DNA of 7,346 bases from an uncultured Eubacteriales bacterium. Its GTDB lineage: Bacteria; Bacillota; Clostridia; Christensenellales; Borkfalkiaceae. The notes under the pieces are model-generated. The model had not been told where the DNA came from, made no database searches, and saw only the letters and a list, made by a program, of their open reading frames with translations. Below, piece by piece: positions 1-5,367 of the stretch. The stretch lies in assembly GCA_902767455.1 (NCBI GenBank), contig CACXHH010000207.1:1-7346 (forward strand), read 5' to 3'. Both the position numbers and the translations under genes were made by a program. Positions within the stretch are counted from its first letter, which is position 1, and each line of letters starts with the position of its first letter.

Positions 1-3000
1 AAGACGAAAGCCGCCGAAGGCGAAACCGTAACGCTTACGATAACGCCCGCGCAAGGCTTCGAGCTTGTTGCTCTAAATTTCAACGGCGAAGCTCTTGACG
101 GAAACACTTTCTCTATGCCCGCGAACGCCGTAGAGATAACCGCCGAATTCATCGACCTGAGAGTAAACGGCGAAACTTACGGTGCTGTCAACGATTATAA
201 ATCGGGCAAAGGTATAGATATGACTTACGACCGCGGAGAAACTCCTTACGTCGCGTTCAACGGCGAAGGTACGCAGATGGGTTATCTCAAAGATACGGCG
301 ACCAACCGACTTTACTATCAGGCGGAATACAATATCATAGGCTTGAAGAACGGCGAACAGTACCCGAAATTCGGTATGTATACGCATAACGAAACGACTT
401 CGGTATTCTTCTACGTCGATATGACTACGAGCCTTACGGCGACCTACGTCGGCTACGTTTACGTCCGCAATGGAAGTTGGGACTGGAACAACTCCGTTTC
501 CGTCAAAGTCGACGGAATGACCTTCACGGGCGACGACCGCGTGACGCTTTCGATGCAACGCGACGGCGAAGCGCTTATCTTCTTCGTCAACGGCAAGTAC
601 GCGCTCTCGGCGCTCCACTCCGAGATGGGCGACGCGGCTTCCGTTTACGGCGCTTTCGGGTTCAACACCGAGATGAACGTTTACGCGACCGCGCTCGATA
701 CTTCCGAAGAAAAGGCGAGTTTATTAAGAACGCTCGTTCCCAAGATCGGTTACGCCAAAAACGGCGTAGGGTACTGCCTTAACGATTATATTTACGATCC
801 CGAAGCCGACACGATAAGCGTCAACCACGCAAACAGCAACGTAAGGGCGATAGCCACTTATTATCACGACGGCGAGCCCGTCTACCGCGAAGCTTACGCT
901 ATGCAGGGCACCGTCCGTATGTACAACACGAAAACGAGCGGCGGGCAGGCGAGCAAGGTCGAGTTCCAAGTAGGCAGAAACACTTCCAACTTCTACAAGA
1001 TACTCGTTTACCGTTACGGCACTACGAACAACAGTATCTACGTTGAAGGCGCCAACCAACAGGACGGCGGAAACATAATTCTTTACAGAGTCAAGAACAA
1101 CACTCTCCCGTCCGACGCCGATTATACTGCCGAATACAAAGTTATATACGACCACGGCGTAGTGTACTTCGTTCTCGATAACGAAGTTCAGCTCATCTAC
1201 GAAACGGGCTGGAAGGAAGCCGGTTACTCGTTCGGCGTTTTACAGTATGCCGACGTTACCTGGACTTGCGACTTTACCGTCGACGAAGACGAGATCGCGA
1301 ATATCGTTTCAAAATACAAAACCGATTATCTCGCGTATAAGAACGCCGAAGCGCTTTCTGACGATCAGAACCTTTTGAGCGGCGCTTCCGTAAAGGTTAC
1401 GGAAGGAACGTATTTCAGAACGGGCGGCTCGCTTATCGCGGGCGATACGTACGTCAACGGCAAAGCTTGCGTAACCGTAAAACACGGCGACGACGTTCTC
1501 GTCGAATACGCTTTGAAAAAGACAACGGCGAGCAAATGGTACGTTGAAAAAACCGTGGGCGGCGAAGCGGAGATAATACTTGCTCCGAGCGCCATTACGG
1601 CTTCCGTAATGAACTACGAAGTTGCGATATCTTCAAACAAGCTCGCGTTCATGCTCAACGGCAAAGTGCGCGACGTTATCGACGGAGAGTTCGACGGCGC
1701 GAGCGTTCACGCTTCGACGACTAACGCCAAGGCAAGACTTCACTTAACCTATAAAAAGGATTTCGCGACGGACGAAGAAGCTTCCGCGTATATAGCTTCG
1801 GCTCCCGAATACGCGTATTATTCTAACTATGCAAGCCGTATCAACAGCCTGTATAACGAATACGTCGCAAGCGGCGACAGCGTTACGGGCGGCGTGCTAC
1901 TTCTCGGCAGCTCGACGATAGACTTCTGGGATCACTGGGCGGAACACCTTTCGCTTATCGACAAGAAGACGGGCTATAATCTCGGTATCGGCGGAACGAC
2001 GAGCGAAGACTTCCTTTTCGCCTACGAAAAACACGTAACGCCGTTCGATCCTTCGTGCGTTATAATCTTCGGCGGCGGCAACGATATAGGCGTAAACGGC
2101 GCGCGCGGCGTCGATACGGCAAGAAGGCTCGCTCAATATATCGACAGAATACATCACGACTTTGAAAACGCTTCCATTTACTATATCTATTCGATGCCCT
2201 GCCCGTCCGCTTACGGCAACGGAGTATGGAAAAACGTGGAATATCTCTACCTTATCAACGCGATGAAAGCTTACTGCGACGCGCGCGATTTCGTCGTCGG
2301 CATAGATACGTTCGACGTTCTCACCGAAAACGACGACCCGATATTCGAGCTTTTCCGCGCCGACGGCATTCATCTGACCGATCACGGTTACGAAGTATGG
2401 GCGGAAGAACTTTTAAAACATATAACCTTCCCCGAAAATCTCGGCAAACGCTATCTGACTTCGGAATTTGCTGCCGTAGAAAGCGGTTGGTACGAGTTTG
2501 AAAAGATCGTTACGCTCGATATGACGGGCACCGAGTACGACGGCAACGAAGGGCTGACGTTAAGCGTTACGGGAGAGAGCGGAAACGCCGTTCCCGTAAC
2601 TCGCGAAGGAAACCTTTTCACCTTCGCTATGCCTACCGAAAACGCTACGCTTACCGCGGTCGTTTCGGCTAAATACGCCAACAGGTTATTGATAGATAAC
2701 GGCGCTATGATAAATGGCGTGTTCACGTCTTTCGGCGTTGAAGAAAGCGAGAACGGTATTCCCGAACACTACGCTTATCAGAAAGTTTCCGAGCTTCTTC
2801 CCGAAGAAATAAAGACTAATCAATATCTCGTAGGGTACGCCGTGTCTTCGGATAACGGCACGACTTTCGGAAGTATCGTCGCCGATATCGACGATCTGTA
2901 CGTAGGCGAAGGCGACGTCGTCAAAGCCTGCTTTGCTATGATGGGAAGCGCGGTGAGCGGAAACAGCGTTCTTCAGAGCGGAAAAGCTCAATTCGACGCG

Positions 3001-3552
3001 CTCGCTAACTCCGTGACGCTCGGCTACGACGGCAATACGGCTTCAACGAGATTATGGGGCAGCGTTTACAACGGCGGCGAGCTTTATTCGGGAAAAGAGT
3101 TTACCGTTTCCATGCACGTTTCGATGACCAAACCCGCGGCAAACACAAATCAGGTTATAGAAATACAGATCGGCTGTATGCCTGCCGTCAACGTATTCCG
3201 CGGGCGTAAGGTATTTTTGAGATTCGAGTCCAACGCCACTATGCTCAAACGTCAGTATACCGATTCTCTCACTACCGGTTATAACGCAGGGCTTGCAAAG
3301 ACGGATACGGGTATAACCGTAGCTTCCAACGCAGTTCTTACGATGATAGAGTTCGACGTTACCGTAAAAGTTACTTCCACGGGCTTTACGATAACGGTAG
3401 TAAATTCCGACAACGCTGAACAGGTCTACGAAGAAACTTACGTTTTCTCGGACAGCAAATACGAGTGGGATAACGTCGGTCTTAGCATAGCAAGCGTACA
3501 GGTAGGTAAAGTCACTTTCAGCGATATAACCTTCACTTCAAACGAAGAATAA
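1..3552 (+). CDS. Large secreted SGNH/GDSL hydrolase with InlB-type and beta-rich modules (5' partial)
   Basis: The frame is open from the first base, so the 5' end lies outside the window; 1183 residues and the stop are present. The ATG at 115 is internal: it lacks a Shine-Dalgarno site and sits inside a repeat. In order: InlB_B-like repeat (about 1-50, ending in MPANAVEITAEF); module M1 (56-242); M2 (about 245-445); M3 (about 452-600); SGNH hydrolase (about 602-812); a second InlB-like repeat (about 835-890); beta-rich C-terminus (893-1183). The hydrolase blocks are complete: GSST with predicted nucleophile Ser638, NLGIGGTT with oxyanion Gly665, GGGND with Asn694, and DGIH with Asp788 and His791. 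SGNH enzymes are esterases or lipases, often carbohydrate deacetylases; extracellular glycan de-esterification is inferred. Flanking modules may bind substrate. No LPXTG or C-terminal anchor is visible (it ends TSNEE). By analogy with the paralogue at 5368, the missing N-terminus is probably a lipoprotein signal. Hydrolase call firm, substrate unknown. Confidence 0.9.
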   Translation, partial: KTKAAEGETVTLTITPAQGFELVALNFNGEALDGNTFSMPANAVEITAEFIDLRVNGETYGAVNDYKSGKGIDMTYDRGETPYVAFNGEGTQMGYLKDTATNRLYYQAEYNIIGLKNGEQYPKFGMYTHNETTSVFFYVDMTTSLTATYVGYVYVRNGSWDWNNSVSVKVDGMTFTGDDRVTLSMQRDGEALIFFVNGKYALSALHSEMGDAASVYGAFGFNTEMNVYATALDTSEEKASLLRTLVPKIGYAKNGVGYCLNDYIYDPEADTISVNHANSNVRAIATYYHDGEPVYREAYAMQGTVRMYNTKTSGGQASKVEFQVGRNTSNFYKILVYRYGTTNNSIYVEGANQQDGGNIILYRVKNNTLPSDADYTAEYKVIYDHGVVYFVLDNEVQLIYETGWKEAGYSFGVLQYADVTWTCDFTVDEDEIANIVSKYKTDYLAYKNAEALSDDQNLLSGASVKVTEGTYFRTGGSLIAGDTYVNGKACVTVKHGDDVLVEYALKKTTASKWYVEKTVGGEAEIILAPSAITASVMNYEVAISSNKLAFMLNGKVRDVIDGEFDGASVHASTTNAKARLHLTYKKDFATDEEASAYIASAPEYAYYSNYASRINSLYNEYVASGDSVTGGVLLLGSSTIDFWDHWAEHLSLIDKKTGYNLGIGGTTSEDFLFAYEKHVTPFDPSCVIIFGGGNDIGVNGARGVDTARRLAQYIDRIHHDFENASIYYIYSMPCPSAYGNGVWKNVEYLYLINAMKAYCDARDFVVGIDTFDVLTENDDPIFELFRADGIHLTDHGYEVWAEELLKHITFPENLGKRYLTSEFAAVESGWYEFEKIVTLDMTGTEYDGNEGLTLSVTGESGNAVPVTREGNLFTFAMPTENATLTAVVSAKYANRLLIDNGAMINGVFTSFGVEESENGIPEHYAYQKVSELLPEEIKTNQYLVGYAVSSDNGTTFGSIVADIDDLYVGEGDVVKACFAMMGSAVSGNSVLQSGKAQFDALANSVTLGYDGNTASTRLWGSVYNGGELYSGKEFTVSMHVSMTKPAANTNQVIEIQIGCMPAVNVFRGRKVFLRFESNATMLKRQYTDSLTTGYNAGLAKTDTGITVASNAVLTMIEFDVTVKVTSTGFTITVVNSDNAEQVYEETYVFSDSKYEWDNVGLSIASVQVGKVTFSDITFTSNEE
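166..726 (+). repeat. Coding repeat: module M1, copy in first giant gene
   Basis: This ~187-residue protein module recurs twice in the second giant gene (5770-6360 and 6364-6930). Shared landmarks here are GETYG (57-61), YDRGETP, YPKFG (121-125), SVFFYVDM, the run WDWNNS (160-165) and FGFNTEM (219-225). The alternating hydrophobic pattern and the order of landmarks suggest a beta-sandwich such as a LamG/concanavalin-like fold, but that fold is inferred. The copy is closer to 6364-6930 than to 5770-6360. Confidence 0.75.
733..1335 (+). repeat. Coding repeat: module M2, first giant gene
   Basis: Residues about 245-445 form a second beta-rich module. It begins at VPKIG and contains NDYIYDPEADTIS, a motif of the form VRMYNTKTSGG, and QASKVEFQVG. 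The start of the same module is seen in the second giant gene from about 6931 (IPRIG, DFIYDRENDSIS, VRIYNTRMSG, ASKVEFEVA). It sits directly after M1 in both genes. No known family is recognised with confidence; a carbohydrate-binding or structural role is only a guess. Confidence 0.65.
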
Positions 3553-3593
3553 TCGAATAACGATCGATTATCGAAAAACGATCAACAATTATT

Positions 3594-3648
3594 AAATATC
3601 GCTCGGCTTTGGCGGGATATCCGCCCAAAGCCGAGCGATATTTTAATT
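3594..3648 (+). terminator. Rho-independent-type terminator of the first giant gene
   Basis: Starting 42 bases after the stop codon, a nearly perfect inverted repeat pairs 3594-3615 with 3621-3643 (one bulged base), with GATAT between the arms. The core arm is GCTCGGCTTT paired with AAAGCCGAGC. The stem is followed by a short T-rich run (TATTTTAATT), which suits a transcription terminator on the plus strand. Confidence 0.8.
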
Positions 3649-3687
3649 AACGGTTTTTTGCTTGTCTACGCCAAGCAAAAACCGTTA
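3648..3687. other. Second hairpin of unknown role
   Basis: An inverted repeat directly follows the terminator: 3648-3664 pairs with 3672-3687 over 16 base pairs with one bulged T, around the 7-base loop TCTACGC. It has a T-run in the left arm and an A-run in the right arm, and no T-tract follows it on either strand, so it is not a classical terminator. It could be a backup termination or RNA-stabilising structure, a small repeat element, or a structured RNA. It lies upstream of the promoter at 3728, so it is not in the leader of the next gene if that promoter is used. Confidence 0.6.
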
Positions 3688-3727
3688 GAGATAAATAAAG
3701 AGAGAGTTAAAAATATATATATTTTAA

Positions 3728-3756
3728 TTGAAATAATCGAAAAACTATGATATATT
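3728..3756 (+). promoter_or_regulatory. Sigma-A-type promoter of the small membrane protein gene
   Basis: A -35 box TTGAAA (3728-3733), a 17-base spacer and a -10 box TATATT (3751-3756) match the housekeeping promoter consensus closely. The start codon follows 58 bases after the -10 box. The surrounding DNA is very AT-rich, which raises the chance of chance matches, but the exact spacing and position make this the best candidate. Confidence 0.65.
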
Positions 3757-3793
3757 AAAATATATCACGATTTTTGCGTTAAAGGAGAATCGC

Positions 3794-3803
3794 AGAAGGA
3801 GGT
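3794..3803 (+). promoter_or_regulatory. Strong ribosome binding site for the 3815 gene
   Basis: AGAAGGAGGT is close to the full anti-Shine-Dalgarno match and lies 11 bases before the ATG at 3815. It fixes that start codon. Confidence 0.85.
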
Positions 3804-3814
3804 AAACGAAGAAT

Positions 3815-4267
3815 ATGATTATTTTTCGCGGAGCACTTAATACGGAGTGCGAAAAGTACGTTGATAGCAGGTTAAAAAAAGCAAGGTTAACGTCCTTGAT
3901 TTTTTTGACTTTGTTCGGCTCGATTCCGATAGTGATAACCGGTTTATTGTTGCACCCGTTGTTTTTTATAGCGCTTATCATAGGCGTTCCGATGGTGTTT
4001 GCAGAAGTTTTTCTTCACGACAAGTCTTTCAAAGACAGACCTGAAGAAATAATAGTAGACGATATTTGCGTAGAAATAAAATCGCATTATGCAGATCGGG
4101 TTATTTTTTTTGATAAAATAGGGCGTTTATACGATATGGGCACGTGGTACAAAGTACAGAGTAATAATTATTATCATACTTTGCTCGTTTTTCAAAAGGA
4201 CCTTATCGTTGAAGGAACGCTTGAAGAGTTTGAAACGATTTTTCAAGATAAAATAGTTAAGTCATAA
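3815..4267 (+). CDS. Small membrane protein with two TM helices and a cytosolic PH/YcxB-like domain
   Basis: 150 residues. A short basic N-terminus (about 1-23) precedes two hydrophobic segments at about 24-44 and 48-68 joined by a very short turn (LLHP), so both ends are probably cytosolic. The remaining residues 77-148 are soluble with beta-strand character and finish with an amphipathic helix (LEEFETIFQDKI). This plan of two-helix hairpin, small beta domain and final helix resembles YcxB-like/bacterial PH-type membrane proteins, whose function is not well established; the family call is by architecture only. The gene has its own promoter and a strong RBS, ends at a large inverted repeat and is convergent with the AraC gene, so it appears monocistronic. 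It is visibly more AT-rich than both giant genes, with many TTT, ATT, AAA and ATA codons. No evidence ties it to the hydrolase system beyond position. Confidence 0.85.
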   Translation: MIIFRGALNTECEKYVDSRLKKARLTSLIFLTLFGSIPIVITGLLLHPLFFIALIIGVPMVFAEVFLHDKSFKDRPEEIIVDDICVEIKSHYADRVIFFDKIGRLYDMGTWYKVQSNNYYHTLLVFQKDLIVEGTLEEFETIFQDKIVKS

Positions 4268-4273
4268 GTCGTG

Positions 4274-4337
4274 TTTTGAACAGAAGCGCACCCCGATAAG
4301 AACTGCAAAACTTATCGGGGTGCTCTTCTGTTCAAAA
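4274..4337. terminator. Long inverted repeat between convergent genes, probable bidirectional terminator
   Basis: 4274-4300 pairs with 4311-4337 at 26 of 27 positions (single C/A mismatch), with the loop AACTGCAAAA. The GC-rich core is CACCCCGATAAG paired with CTTATCGGGGTG. It starts 7 bases after the stop of the 3815 gene and ends 46 bases before the stop of the AraC gene, so it can serve both. The outer ends are TTTT...AAAA, so there is no classical T-tract immediately after the stem on either strand; termination is inferred from position and stem strength. Confidence 0.7.
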
Positions 4338-4383
4338 GATATTTTCGCTGATTTGTGCGACTATTCCGAATTAAAGAAACGTT

Positions 4384-5226
4384 TCAGCGCTTATTCTGTT
4401 TCCTGTACGACAGCGGCGTAAGTCCCGTATACTTTTTGAACGCCGTTATAAGTCCGTTCGTGTCGGCGTAGCCTATCGCGTCGGCAATATCGGCAACGCT
4501 CATATCGGTAGTAATAAGCAGGTTTTGCGCGCGCTCGATATTTCTTCTCAAAATAACGCTTTTGATGCTTTCGCCCGTATGCTTTTTGAAAACTCTTTCA
4601 AGGTAGATGGGCGAAAACCCGAGCTGTTTTGCTACGTCGTTCACGCTCATATTAGCGCCGTCGCGCGTCTTTAAAAGTATCTTGTTGATAAACGGCGGAT
4701 AGCCTTCGTTGGGCTCCTTTACAGCCCGTTCGAGAACGTCGGTCAAAAGCGCGTTGCATATCTTCGACAGCTCGAAGTAAGAAGTGTCGCCTTTAAGCTG
4801 CTCTCTTATAGCCGAAAAAGCCGAGATTATCTTTTCTTCGGGGAAGTTCTCCACGACGTGTGTTTCGTTCGCGGTTATGCTCTGATAATACTCCTTTACC
4901 TGTTTGCCTTTCAGGTGAAAAAAGTATATCTCGTAATTTTCGGTGAGCGGGTAGAAGACGTTTTCGGTCGCCAGATGTATAATGCACAGATCTCCCTTTT
5001 TCAGCCTGTAACTTTTTTCGCCGTAGACGATAACGCCTTCTCCGTTCACGGTGTAATTTATCATATAGACGTCAAGGTCTTTTCTTCGCACGAAATAGTT
5101 TTTCTTCAAAAACTCGTGCCCCGTCGACGCAAGATAGCTCAAAACCCCGTAATCGCTCGGTTGCGGCAAAAAATGAAAGGCTTCCGTGCCCGACGCCACT
5201 TTATATATAAATTTCTTTTCCGCCAT
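4384..5226 (-). CDS. AraC/XylS-family transcriptional regulator
   Basis: 280 residues, a usual length for this family. The N-terminal half (about 20-120) looks like a cupin sensor domain, with GEGVIVYGEKSYRLKKGD (about 62-79) as the typical turn-and-strand signature. The C-terminal ~100 residues carry two helix-turn-helix units: the first at about 193-215 (MSVNDVAKQLGFSPIYLERVFKK), the second at about 242-265, followed by the family signature ending KKYTGLTPLSYRK. Such proteins usually bind a small ligand, often a sugar, and activate nearby genes. The start at 5226 is supported by AAGGGG (5233-5238) six bases upstream and by the promoter at 5298-5326. The gene is divergent from the giant lipoprotein gene at 5368, its most likely target, and convergent with the 3815 gene. 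The ligand cannot be read from the sequence. Confidence 0.93.
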   Translation of the reverse strand: MAEKKFIYKVASGTEAFHFLPQPSDYGVLSYLASTGHEFLKKNYFVRRKDLDVYMINYTVNGEGVIVYGEKSYRLKKGDLCIIHLATENVFYPLTENYEIYFFHLKGKQVKEYYQSITANETHVVENFPEEKIISAFSAIREQLKGDTSYFELSKICNALLTDVLERAVKEPNEGYPPFINKILLKTRDGANMSVNDVAKQLGFSPIYLERVFKKHTGESIKSVILRRNIERAQNLLITTDMSVADIADAIGYADTNGLITAFKKYTGLTPLSYRKQNKR

Positions 5227-5258
5227 CTCGCGCCCCTTAAAAAGTTTGTTTTTTGTAA

Positions 5259-5273
5259 TTTTACGTTGTAAAA
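5259..5273. promoter_or_regulatory. Small palindrome in the divergent intergenic region, possible operator
   Basis: TTTTAC-GTT-GTAAAA is a perfect 6-bp inverted repeat with a 3-base centre. It lies in the AraC gene's leader and ends five bases before the -35 box of the plus-strand promoter, near -48 of the expected start of the 5368 gene, where an activator could sit. AT-richness makes chance occurrence possible, and AraC-family sites are more often direct repeats. Confidence 0.3.
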
Positions 5274-5278
5274 ATCAA

Positions 5279-5307
5279 TTGAAAAGGTACAATATATAAT
5301 ATAGAAT
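5279..5307 (+). promoter_or_regulatory. Predicted promoter of the giant lipoprotein gene
   Basis: TTGAAA (5279-5284), a 17-base spacer and TAGAAT (5302-5307) give a good sigma-A-type promoter about 60 bases before the ATG at 5368. An alternative is TTGTAA (5266-5271) with a 16-base spacer and TACAAT (5288-5293). Either overlaps or faces the minus-strand promoter. Confidence 0.5.
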
Positions 5308-5326
5308 AAAATCATAGTTTTGTCAA
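5298..5326 (-). promoter_or_regulatory. Strong predicted promoter of the AraC regulator gene
   Basis: Read on the minus strand, a perfect -35 TTGACA (5321-5326), a 17-base spacer and a -10 TATATT (5298-5303) lie about 70 bases upstream of the regulator's start codon. It overlaps the plus-strand -10 box, so the two transcription start regions face each other. Confidence 0.7.
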
Positions 5327-5354
5327 CGGATAAAGCCTTGCAAGAAAATTTTTT

Positions 5355-5360
5355 AAGGAG
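5355..5360 (+). promoter_or_regulatory. Ribosome binding site deciding the start at 5368
   Basis: AAGGAG lies seven bases before the ATG at 5368. That start gives a textbook lipoprotein signal peptide, so site and protein agree. Confidence 0.85.
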
Positions 5361-5367
5361 TAGAAAG

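Noticed and set aside
115..117. ATG as start of the first giant gene
   Set aside because: The frame is open to the window edge, the upstream codons complete an InlB-type repeat matching the paralogue, and no Shine-Dalgarno site precedes this ATG.
73..618. Long open frame on the minus strand opposite the first giant gene, with others at 724-1155 and 1897-2385
   Set aside because: These lie inside a well-supported coding frame with recognisable domains. Their products have the low-complexity R/V/A-rich look of antisense shadows of codon-biased genes, and I see no RBS or known motif.
3553..3574. Small bulged hairpin and repeated CGATC motifs just after the first giant gene's stop
   Set aside because: The pairing is only about seven bases with a bulge and the motif is short; it is compatible with chance next to the much stronger terminator.
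4858..5271. 137-codon plus-strand frame opposite the AraC gene
   Set aside because: It overlaps the AraC gene almost completely, runs into its leader, and has no RBS or domain signature.
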